6,054 nt of DNA from Chloroflexota bacterium (GCA_025924845.1 JAICHN010000320.1:1-6054), one strand, 5' to 3'. Positions 1 to 5,193 are shown, counted from the first letter of the stretch. Translations and numbers: made by a program. Notes: generated by a model not told the origin, from the sequence alone.

Positions 1-1
1 C

Positions 2-1414
2 GACCGGGACCGCGAATTGGCGGCGCTTGAGGAATTCTGGAACGCAGAGAGTGCGCAGTGTATCCCGGTTGTCGGCCGCAGGCGGGTCGGAAAAACCTTC
101 CTGCTCGAACATTTCGCGGCCGACAAGCGAGTGGTCTATTATCGCTGCGGCCTTGCGGCGACCCGTGAGCAGCTCCCATTGCTGGGGGCGGTCCTGGCCA
201 CCCTCAGCGAGGATCCGGTGGTTCAGGCCCAGCCGCCGAGCACCTGGGCGGCGGTGTTCGCGCTGATCGAGGCGCTAACGCGGCGCGGCCGCCTCCTCCT
301 GGTTCTGGATGAGTTGCCCTATTGGGTGGCCCGCGATGACAGCCTCCCAGCCGAACTCCAGAACTGGTGGGACGCGCGTGGGCGCTACCTGGATCTGTTG
401 CTGATCCTCTGCGGCTCAGCCGTGCAAATGATGGAGCGGATCTTAACCGGCGAGGCCCCGTTGGCCGGCTGCCTGACCGGGCGGCTTGTGCTCCGCCCGT
501 TCGATTTTCAGGCCGCGCATCTGCTGCTTGCCCTCCCCGATCCGGTCGCCGCGCTGGAGGCGTACGGCATTCTTGGCGGCGTGCCGCTGTATCTCTCCTT
601 TTTCCGCGCCGATCGCTCGATCGCCGAGAATGTCGTCCGTGCCATCGCCAGCCCAACTGCCCGCCTGTACGTGGAGCCCGCCGCCGTTTTCGCGGCGGCG
701 CACGCGGCCTTTCACGCGGATCAGGCGCTCGCGGTATTGCGCGCGCTCGCCTGGGGCAAGCATCGCTGGTCCGATCTGAGTGCCGCCACCGGCCTGTCCG
801 CCGCGCGCCTCGGCCCGGTCATCGGTCCTCTGATCGGCGATCTGGGGTTGGTCGAACGAGTGCTTCCGGTGACGGAACAACGTGAATCGCGCACTTATTA
901 TACACAGTATCATCTGACCGATAATTTCTTTCGTTTCTGGTTTCGCTTCATCGAGCCTAATCAAGGGCACATTGAGTTCGGCGATGCCGCTCGGGTAGTC
1001 GATGCGATCATGGCCGTACTCCCCGAGTACATGGGAGAGCCCTTCGAGGCGATAGGCCGCGACTGGGTTCGCCTGGCCAGTGCCGCCGGGGTGCTTCCCG
1101 AGCGGGTCGCGGCGGTTGGTCGGTGGTGGAATCCCGATCATGAACTGGATCTCGTAGGCCTGGATGATCAGCGACGGGTTGTCCTGGCAGGAGAATGCAA
1201 GTGGCGGGAGCAGGGGTTTACCTGGGGAGATCTGCACACCTATCTTGGACATGTGCATGCGTTGGCCGGCGTCCAACCCGTGCGTCCCGACGTTTTCCAT
1301 TTCCTGTTCAGCAAACGGGGGTTCGACCCCAGGGTACGGGACTGGGCGCGTGCCACTGGGGCCCGCCTGCTGGATCCATCCGACCTACTGACTCCGCTAC
1401 TCCCGTCTCACTAG
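2..1414 (+). CDS. ATPase_2/DUF234-family ATPase with C-terminal PD-(D/E)XK-like nuclease domain, 5'-partial
   Basis: P-loop ATPase of the archaeal-type ATPase_2 family with a DUF234-like C-terminus; biological role unknown. Counting the TTG at 17 as residue 1, Walker A is GRRRVGKT (20-27) and Walker B is LLLVLDE (D98, E99), followed by PYW. An LILCGS strand (about 130-135) and a TGRLVLRPF motif are typical of the family. A winged helix follows (about 250-285: WSDLSAATGLS...), then YHLTDNFFRFWFRF. The C-terminal part has the layout of a PD-(D/E)XK nuclease: FE (343-344), ELD (376-378) and GECKW (392-396). Start: TTG at 17 is the first possible initiator, but the codons before it (2-16) read DRDRE, giving DRDREL. 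This fits the conserved N-terminal F-x-x-R-x-x-E-L element of the family, so the gene very probably begins left of the window. No partner gene is visible. Whether it cuts nucleic acid is inferred from the motifs only. Confidence 0.88.
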   Translation, partial: DRDRELAALEEFWNAESAQCIPVVGRRRVGKTFLLEHFAADKRVVYYRCGLAATREQLPLLGAVLATLSEDPVVQAQPPSTWAAVFALIEALTRRGRLLLVLDELPYWVARDDSLPAELQNWWDARGRYLDLLLILCGSAVQMMERILTGEAPLAGCLTGRLVLRPFDFQAAHLLLALPDPVAALEAYGILGGVPLYLSFFRADRSIAENVVRAIASPTARLYVEPAAVFAAAHAAFHADQALAVLRALAWGKHRWSDLSAATGLSAARLGPVIGPLIGDLGLVERVLPVTEQRESRTYYTQYHLTDNFFRFWFRFIEPNQGHIEFGDAARVVDAIMAVLPEYMGEPFEAIGRDWVRLASAAGVLPERVAAVGRWWNPDHELDLVGLDDQRRVVLAGECKWREQGFTWGDLHTYLGHVHALAGVQPVRPDVFHFLFSKRGFDPRVRDWARATGARLLDPSDLLTPLLPSH

Positions 1415-1453
1415 GGGGGCCGCGGGCGGCTCGATACCATCACCATACCCAGC

Positions 1454-1488
1454 CAGGGGAGGTGCCGGATCAGCGCCGGCTCCCCCTG
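1454..1488. terminator. GC-rich imperfect hairpin downstream of the ATPase gene; possible terminator
   Basis: The outer arms CAGGGG (1454-1459) and CCCCTG (1483-1488) and the inner arms GCCGG (1464-1468) and CCGGC (1476-1480) are complementary. They enclose a 7-nt loop, with a small asymmetric bulge between the two stem parts. The hairpin lies 40-75 bases after the ATPase stop codon. No T-run follows directly (the first run, TTTTT, is at 1521), so it is not a canonical intrinsic terminator. It may act as a Rho-assisted or 3'-end stabilising structure, or have no function. Confidence 0.35.
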
Positions 1489-1532
1489 TCGCCGTGACCA
1501 CCCCCACGGCATCCCCAACCTTTTTCCTACGA

Positions 1533-1544
1533 CAGGCACGCCTG
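1533..1544. repeat. Small inverted repeat CAGGCACGCCTG upstream of the toxin-antitoxin operon
   Basis: The arms CAGGC (1533-1537) and GCCTG (1540-1544) are separated by AC. The hexamer CGACAG occurs directly repeated at 1530-1535 and 1545-1550, a 15-base period. Toxin-antitoxin operons are commonly autoregulated by their ribbon-helix-helix antitoxin at short palindromes near the promoter, so this is a candidate operator half. There is no direct evidence of binding. Confidence 0.25.
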
Positions 1545-1561
1545 CGACAGACCGGCTCTGC

Positions 1562-1578
1562 TATATCGCGTATATACG
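1562..1578 (+). promoter_or_regulatory. AT-rich promoter/operator candidate of the toxin-antitoxin operon
   Basis: In an otherwise GC-rich region this is the only AT-rich island before the antitoxin start. It contains TATATC (1562-1567) and TATATA (1571-1576), either of which could be a -10 element. The perfect 10-bp palindrome CGTATATACG (1569-1578) is well placed for autorepression by the antitoxin. No good -35 hexamer lies at the right spacing: GCGACA at 1544-1549 is 21 bases from TATATA. The promoter call is therefore tentative. Confidence 0.4.
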
Positions 1579-1604
1579 TGTTGTGCATCCCCGGGAGGCA
1601 ACCA

Positions 1605-1829
1605 ATGCAACGCAAGCTCACCATCACTATCGCGGATGAAGTCTATCGGGGCCTACACCAGCAGATCGGGCGCGGGGAGATCAGCCGCTTTATCGAGGGT
1701 CTGGTGCGGCCCTATGTGGCGACTACGGATGAACTGGAAGCCGAATATCGTGCGGCGGGCGAAGACACCGCGGCTGAAGGGGAAGCCATGGACTGGATCG
1801 AGGCAAATATCGATGAGGCGCTCGACTGA
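1605..1829 (+). CDS. Ribbon-helix-helix antitoxin (MazE-like) of a MazEF-type module
   Basis: 74-residue antitoxin predicted to bind and neutralise the MazF toxin encoded next and to repress the operon. The N-terminus has the ribbon-helix-helix pattern: strand KLTITI (4-9), first helix ADEVYRGLHQQI, then a turn and second helix EISRFIEGLVRPYV (25-38). The rest is strongly acidic (DELEAEYRAAGEDTAAEGEAM...), as expected for a toxin-binding tail. I chose ATG 1605 because GGGAGG (1593-1598) sits 6 bases before it. The frame is open back to ATG 1494, but the extra 37 residues have no ribosome binding site, precede the ribbon strand, and would place the candidate promoter inside the gene. Its stop overlaps the toxin start as TGATG, implying translational coupling. 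The family is set by context and fold pattern; the exact MazE/CopG subfamily cannot be told by eye. Confidence 0.85.
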   Translation: MQRKLTITIADEVYRGLHQQIGRGEISRFIEGLVRPYVATTDELEAEYRAAGEDTAAEGEAMDWIEANIDEALD

Positions 1830-2152
1830 TGCGCCGCAGCGACGTCTATTGGGTTGATTTCGACCCTGCGCGGGGCGGCGAGATCCGGAAGCGCCGCCCT
1901 GCGGTGATCGTCGGCAACAACGCGGCGACGCGTGTACAGCACTGGGTGCAGGTAGTGCCGCTGACGAGCAATACGGCGGCCGTGCGGCACTGGGAAGCAC
2001 TGGTGTGGATCGGTGGGACGTCGAGTAAAGCACTCGCCGACCAGATTCGCACGGTAGCCAAGGAGCGCCTGACGGATCACATCGGCACACTTGGCCCGCG
2101 CGATCTCCTTGCCGTGGAGCAGGCCCTCCGAGTACAGCTCGATCTCCCATGA
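1829..2152 (+). CDS. mazF: MazF/PemK-family toxin (endoribonuclease)
   Basis: 107-residue MazF-family toxin; characterised members are sequence-specific RNases that cut mRNA or other RNAs and stop growth when the antitoxin is degraded. The family signatures are all in place: VYWVDFDPARGGEI (6-19), RRPAVIV (22-28) with the conserved Arg (R23), VVPLTSN (42-48) with the conserved Thr/Ser (T46, S47), and DQIRTVAKERL (71-81). Length is normal for the family (about 105-120 residues). No truncation or frameshift is visible, so it looks functional. The start ATG shares one base with the antitoxin TGA. It has no Shine-Dalgarno of its own close by, which suggests coupled translation that keeps toxin below antitoxin. 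Cleavage specificity cannot be read from the sequence. Confidence 0.93.
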   Translation: MRRSDVYWVDFDPARGGEIRKRRPAVIVGNNAATRVQHWVQVVPLTSNTAAVRHWEALVWIGGTSSKALADQIRTVAKERLTDHIGTLGPRDLLAVEQALRVQLDLP

Positions 2153-2230
2153 GGACTCTCAGCGCAGGGTTCTGAGTGCGCCGGACAGGTATAGTTCCCC
2201 TACCGCCGGCCAAATCTCCCTGCCACACTC

Positions 2231-2236
2231 AGGAGA
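2231..2236 (+). promoter_or_regulatory. Ribosome binding site of the truncated 2243 ORF
   Basis: AGGAGA lies 6 bases before ATG 2243. This well-formed initiation site supports 2243 as a genuine former gene start, although the reading frame closes after 37 codons. Confidence 0.55.
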
Positions 2237-2242
2237 CACCAT

Positions 2243-2356
2243 ATGCTCGATACGGCCACTTACCTCACAGCCTTCCATCACGAGGCTGCCACCCTGACCG
2301 TCGCCGCCCGGCGCGGTCTGGATGCCCCTGTGCCCTGCCTGCTGCCTGCTGCCTGA
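2243..2356 (+). pseudogene. Truncated 5' fragment resembling a maleylpyruvate-isomerase N-terminal (DinB-like) protein
   Basis: The frame starts at ATG 2243 behind AGGAGA and reads MLDTATYLTAFHHEA, then ATLTVAARRGLDAPVP, before a stop at 2354-2356. The N-terminal layout is a helix with a short acidic/aromatic start, then ..ARRGLDAPVP.C. It matches the beginning of TIGR03083/MDMPI_N-type proteins, which usually continue with a conserved C-P-G-W-T-V-x-D-L-x-x-H-L block and run to about 200-260 residues. Here that block is missing: the frame runs into a TGCCTGC repeat and closes. The likeness rests on about 30 residues recalled by eye, so the family call is moderate to weak; that it is a broken gene is better supported. 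The remnant follows mazF by 90 bases. Confidence 0.45.
2336..2355 (+). repeat. Heptanucleotide tandem repeat (TGCCTGC, about 2.9 copies)
   Basis: Two full TGCCTGC units (2336-2342, 2343-2349) and a partial TGCCTG (2350-2355) sit at the 3' end of the 2243 ORF. The unit is not a multiple of three, so gain or loss of one copy shifts the frame. Losing one copy would join the 2243 ORF to the frame open to the stop at 2622-2624 (about 124 codons). Confidence 0.8.
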
Positions 2357-2667
2357 TGGAAGGTTCCAAGTGAACAAGTTGGCGATCACCATCGCCTCCA
2401 AGGAAGTCGACGGCTACAGTGAGCCGGCAGTCGGCTTCTGGGTCGCTGCAGTGGTCAACGGCGGCGATGGGCCGCCTTGCCACCCTCCACGAGTTATAGC
2501 GGGACAAACCGGGAGTCCTGCTGATGGTAACGGAGACCGGCATAGACCTGGCCGGCTGTCTCGAAGAGTATGGTGGCAGACTATGCACACCAGTTTGCGC
2601 CTGGGCAAACATGTGACAGAATAGGCGACAGAGCGTCCTACGTCATAGTGGAGAGTTCGCATTTCCG

Positions 2668-2674
2668 AAGGAGA
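2668..2674 (+). promoter_or_regulatory. Ribosome binding site of the 2680 gene
   Basis: AAGGAGA lies 5 bases before ATG 2680. This is a strong match to the 16S anti-Shine-Dalgarno and fixes the start of the following gene. Confidence 0.75.
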
Positions 2675-2679
2675 CAGAC

Positions 2680-3102
2680 ATGGGAGCAGAGCCGTGGAGC
2701 TACTTTGTACCATATGTGCCCGATTTCCAGACTGCGCTGGAACAATTGCGCGAACGTGAATTCACAGCAGGCCGCTATAATCCGGCCATTGGTTACGGAC
2801 GCCCGCTGTCCGTCGAGGAGCGTCCCTCTACAATCGAGGAAGCACGTGAACTGGCCGACGCCGACGGAACCAGGTCGATTCTCGATATGGACCAAGTCGG
2901 CGATGAAGCGGATTACGGCGTGGCAAAACGATTGTCGCCGACGGAATTGCAGAACTACTTCGGCACCACACAGCCCACCCGCCTAGACATCGAGCAAGCC
3001 GAGTTCTGGGAGGATATCGAAAGAGGGCAGGGCATTTGCTGCGCCATATACGAGGATGGGAACCCCAAGGAGCTCTTTTTCGCCGGGTATTCGTACGACT
3101 GA
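2680..3102 (+). CDS. Conserved-looking protein of unknown function, 140 residues
   Basis: Intact ORF with a strong Shine-Dalgarno (AAGGAGA, 5-base spacing) and coding-like composition. It begins MGAEPWSYFVPYVPDFQTAL, then LEQLREREFTAGRYNPA. In the middle is EERPSTIEEARELADADGTRSILDMDQV, and it ends CCAIYEDGNPKELFFAGYSYD. No signal peptide, membrane segment or nucleotide-binding motif is visible; it looks like a small, acidic cytosolic alpha/beta protein. The MGAEPWSYFVPY opening followed by a DGTRSILD block reminds me of small conserved bacterial proteins annotated only as hypothetical; I cannot name a family with certainty. It appears monocistronic, flanked by decayed sequence on the left and a non-coding spacer on the right. 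Function not assigned. Confidence 0.8.
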   Translation: MGAEPWSYFVPYVPDFQTALEQLREREFTAGRYNPAIGYGRPLSVEERPSTIEEARELADADGTRSILDMDQVGDEADYGVAKRLSPTELQNYFGTTQPTRLDIEQAEFWEDIERGQGICCAIYEDGNPKELFFAGYSYD

Positions 3103-3208
3103 GATGCGCCATAAACGAGTTGAAGCTGTTAAAAGTACGACGTCCACCCGGTCGCACTACGCTCAGCTCGGGCGTCCTTAACACCAATCTTCTTGCGCAG
3201 CGCGTCGA

Positions 3209-3224
3209 ATCACGCCGGCGTGAT
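3209..3224. repeat. Perfect 16-bp palindrome in the spacer between convergent genes
   Basis: ATCACGCCGGCGTGAT is its own reverse complement, and one further outer pair (3207/3226) also matches. It lies in the 228-base spacer between the 2680 gene (rightward) and the BtuF-like gene (leftward), 107 bases after the former and 107 bases after the latter. It could be a dimeric regulator site or a hairpin. No T-tract makes it a terminator on either strand. The rest of the spacer (3103-3330) shows no intact gene. Confidence 0.6.
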
Positions 3225-3330
3225 CCTGAAGCGCTTGACGGCTTGCAGGCTTGAGATAGAACGGCTGACGATTCGCCTGGCTCCTCCAGTTGCCGCGCCG
3301 GCCGATATCGCGGGACGTGAGCCAGTGGGA

Positions 3331-4251
3331 TCAGTCGGCTCCCCAATCAAGCCGACGAAGGGCCTGGGAGGACGGAGCGGGGAAGCAATCCGGGTGGAGG
3401 GCGTGGGCCAGGATGCCCAGGGCATCGACGATCCGTGGGCCGGGCCGAGAAAAATAGGCGGAGCCGTCGGTGACCCATACGCGGCCGAACTGTACCGCCG
3501 GCAGCGCCTGCCACTCGGGTCGCCCCCGTACCGCCGTCAATTCGCGCTCCGCCCGCTCCACATCGAAGCCGCAAGGCATCACTACCACGACGTCCGGCGC
3601 GGCCGTGACCACCTCCGGCCAGCTTACGCGCGTCGATCGTGCGCCTTCGCGGCCCAAAACCTCGGTGCCGCCTGCCAGGCGGGCCAGTTCGGGGATCCAG
3701 TGGCCGGCCCGGAACGGCGGATCGATCCACTCCATACAGTACACGCGCGGGCGTCCCGCTGCCTTCGCCGCGCCGGCGGCGATGACGTCGATCCGGTCGC
3801 GCAGGCCGGTCACCACCTCGGATGCGACCGCCTCCCGTTCGCACAGGCTGCCGACCAAGGTGATGGTGGCCAGGATATCGTCGAGCGAGCGCGGCTCGAG
3901 CGAGACGATGGGGACATCACCCGGCAAGATCCGCGCGGCGCGCTCTACCTGCCGGTAGGAGACGGCGCACACCTCGCACAACTCCTGGGTCAGGATCAAG
4001 TCCGGCTTTAAGTCTCCCAGGAGGCGTTCGTCGAGCGTGTAGAGGCCGCGGTGATCGTGAACGCTCCCGGTGACCAAGCGGTCGATAGCGGCGCTGTCGA
4101 CTTGCCGATCGAGGGCGGACGCCGTGACCGCCGGCTTGGCGCGCGCTTCGGGCGGATAGTCGCACTCATGGGTCACTCCCACCAGGCTATCACCCAGGCC
4201 CAGAGCATAGACAATTTCGGTAGCGCTCGGGAGCAGTGATACAATCCGCAT
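3331..4251 (-). CDS. BtuF-like cobalamin-binding protein (ABC transporter substrate-binding fold), no signal peptide
   Basis: 306-residue member of the helical-backbone periplasmic binding protein family (COG0614, BtuF-like). It starts MRIVSLLPSATEIVYALGLG and continues VGVTHECDYPPEA (24-36), then LTQELCEVCAVSY (87-99, with C92 and C95), SLEPRSLDDI (117-126), MEWIDPPFRAGHWIPEL (173-189), VMPCGFD (224-230) and TDGSAYFSRPGPRIVD (261-276). These blocks fit the widespread cobalamin-binding subgroup that begins directly at the first beta strand. No hydrophobic leader or lipobox precedes the fold, so the protein as encoded is cytosolic or exported by unknown means; this absence is common in the subgroup. 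Start: ATG at 4251-4249; the frame is open further to 4614, but those 121 residues are Arg-rich shadow of the opposite gene. No Shine-Dalgarno precedes it. No permease or ATPase gene is adjacent, and it is divergent from the PP-loop gene. Ligand is inferred from family. Confidence 0.88.
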   Translation of the reverse strand: MRIVSLLPSATEIVYALGLGDSLVGVTHECDYPPEARAKPAVTASALDRQVDSAAIDRLVTGSVHDHRGLYTLDERLLGDLKPDLILTQELCEVCAVSYRQVERAARILPGDVPIVSLEPRSLDDILATITLVGSLCEREAVASEVVTGLRDRIDVIAAGAAKAAGRPRVYCMEWIDPPFRAGHWIPELARLAGGTEVLGREGARSTRVSWPEVVTAAPDVVVVMPCGFDVERAERELTAVRGRPEWQALPAVQFGRVWVTDGSAYFSRPGPRIVDALGILAHALHPDCFPAPSSQALRRLDWGAD

Positions 4252-4257
4252 ACGCTG

Positions 4258-4263
4258 AGTATA
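4258..4263 (-). promoter_or_regulatory. Candidate -10 element for the BtuF-like gene; possible leaderless transcript
   Basis: On the minus strand TATACT (5 of 6 to TATAAT) lies 6 bases before the ATG of the BtuF-like gene. That would place the transcription start at or next to the start codon. This fits the absence of a Shine-Dalgarno and suggests a leaderless mRNA. No convincing -35 hexamer is seen 17 bases upstream (CATCCT), so the call is tentative. Confidence 0.4.
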
Positions 4264-4325
4264 CGCCGCGTGGCACGCCGAGGATGCCGTGGGCGGCGCC
4301 TGGGTCGGCAGCGTTACATATCTCC

Positions 4326-4331
4326 AAGGAG
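4326..4331 (+). promoter_or_regulatory. Ribosome binding site that sets the start of the PP-loop ATPase
   Basis: AAGGAG lies 4 bases before ATG 4336. The frame is open further upstream and an internal GTG exists at 4420, but neither has comparable ribosome binding signals. Confidence 0.65.
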
Positions 4332-4335
4332 TACC

Positions 4336-5130
4336 ATGGCGGATCGACGAGCGGAGGCGCCGGCCGAGCCGAGCGGCGTGCTGGACCGTGGTTCGGCCGG
4401 CCCGGCATCGAGTCGCCCCGTGGCCGCCGATCCGATCCCACCGCCCGGCGCCGAGGTTTGGGCCATTAGCTGGAGCGGGGGAAAGGATTCGATGCTCGCG
4501 CTTGACCGAGCGGTGCGGGCCGGTCTGGACGTCCGCTACCTGGTCTCGCTCTACGACCCGCACTCCGCGCGGGTCCGCTTTCATGGCACTACACGTGAGC
4601 TTCTTGGCCGACAAGCGGCAGCGCTGGGCCGCGAACTGCTTGCGCTCGCGGCGCCCTGGGATCGCTTTGACCAGATTTTTCAGGATGGGTTGGACTCGTT
4701 GTCACGGCGCGGCGTGCGCGGTCTTATCTTCGGAAACATCCATTTAGCCGATGTGCGGGCCTGGTACGAGGCGAGAGTAGTTGCCCATGGCCTCCGTCAC
4801 CACGAGCCGCTGTGGGGGGAGCCGCCGGCGGTGCTGCTCCGAGAAGTGATCGATCGGGGCTACGTCGCGCGCCTGGTGAGCGTCGATACGGCGCGGCTGC
4901 CGGGATCCTGGCTGGGACGAGCTCTCGATGCCGCCTGTGCCGACGACCTGGCGCTGCACGCGGATGTCGATCCGTGCGGCGAGCGCGGAGAGTACCATAC
5001 ACTCGTGACGGACGGTCCCCTCTTTGGCCGGCCTCTCTCGGTTCAGCCCGGTGTGACGCACGCGGACGGCCACTTTCTCTTGCTTGATGTGGAGTTGGGG
5101 CCCGATGCGGCGAATGGCGCCCCTCGATGA
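4336..5130 (+). CDS. PP-loop ATPase of the Dph6/COG2102 family (diphthine-ammonia ligase-like)
   Basis: 264-residue protein of the adenine-nucleotide alpha-hydrolase (PP-loop) superfamily. Residues 41-52 read VWAISWSGGKDS, with the SGGKDS PP-loop (47-52) that binds ATP pyrophosphate. Family blocks follow: LIFGNIHLADVRAWYE with HEPLWGEPP after it, GSWLGRALD, and CGERGEYHTLVTDGPLF (214-230). Eukaryotic and archaeal relatives amidate diphthine on elongation factor 2. Bacteria lack diphthamide, so the bacterial substrate is unknown and the family name must not be read as function. The first ~38 residues are an Ala/Pro-rich, probably disordered extension not usual in the family; ATG 4336 is still preferred because of AAGGAG. 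It is divergent from the BtuF-like gene with 84 bases between the two starts; a shared role in cobalamin physiology is a guess from position. Confidence 0.85.
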   Translation: MADRRAEAPAEPSGVLDRGSAGPASSRPVAADPIPPPGAEVWAISWSGGKDSMLALDRAVRAGLDVRYLVSLYDPHSARVRFHGTTRELLGRQAAALGRELLALAAPWDRFDQIFQDGLDSLSRRGVRGLIFGNIHLADVRAWYEARVVAHGLRHHEPLWGEPPAVLLREVIDRGYVARLVSVDTARLPGSWLGRALDAACADDLALHADVDPCGERGEYHTLVTDGPLFGRPLSVQPGVTHADGHFLLLDVELGPDAANGAPR

Positions 5131-5167
5131 GCGGCCCGGATTCAGGAATGAATGCACCGCCCTTACC

Positions 5168-5173
5168 CATAAT
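5168..5173 (+). promoter_or_regulatory. Possible -10 element
   Basis: CATAAT (5 of 6 to consensus) lies 35 bases upstream of the ATG at 5208. The hexamer at the usual -35 distance (GGAATG, 5145-5150) is poor, so confidence is low. Confidence 0.25.
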
Positions 5174-5193
5174 GATCCTGACCCGACAACGAT

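Larger units (their letters stand above)
2153..2679. other. Long interval without an intact gene; contains decayed coding fragments
   Basis: Between the mazF stop and the 2680 gene there is no intact gene I can support. It holds a 37-codon broken ORF (2243-2356), a heptamer tandem repeat (2336-2355), an open stretch in a second frame (2370 to about 2475, reading VNKLAITIASKEVDGYSEPA), and a 30-codon ORF in a third frame (2524-2616, reading MVTETGIDLAGCLEEYGG). Protein-like composition hops from frame to frame, which is what a decaying or frameshifted gene looks like. Confidence 0.5.

Noticed and set aside
204..656. 150-codon minus-strand ORF
   Set aside because: Arg/Pro/Ala-rich translation antisense to the ATPase; shadow frame.
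443..1300. 285-codon minus-strand ORF opposite the ATPase gene
   Set aside because: It lies entirely antisense to a gene with clear domain motifs, has no recognisable motif or ribosome binding site, and is a typical GC-rich shadow.
1494..1604. 37-codon N-terminal extension of the antitoxin
   Set aside because: No ribosome binding site before 1494, and the candidate promoter/operator would fall inside it; GGGAGG before 1605 decides the start.
3193..4011. 272-codon plus-strand ORF opposite the BtuF-like gene
   Set aside because: The minus-strand frame carries all the family motifs; this frame is His/Arg/Asp-rich without motif or ribosome binding site.
4252..4335. Possible cobalamin riboswitch between the BtuF-like and PP-loop genes
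   Set aside because: The spacer is only 84 bases, far too short for the about 200-base element, and no B12-box-like sequence is visible.
4252..4614. Upstream 121-codon extension of the BtuF-like frame
   Set aside because: The family begins at MRIVSLLPSATE; the extension is Arg-rich, crosses the promoter region and lies antisense to the PP-loop gene.
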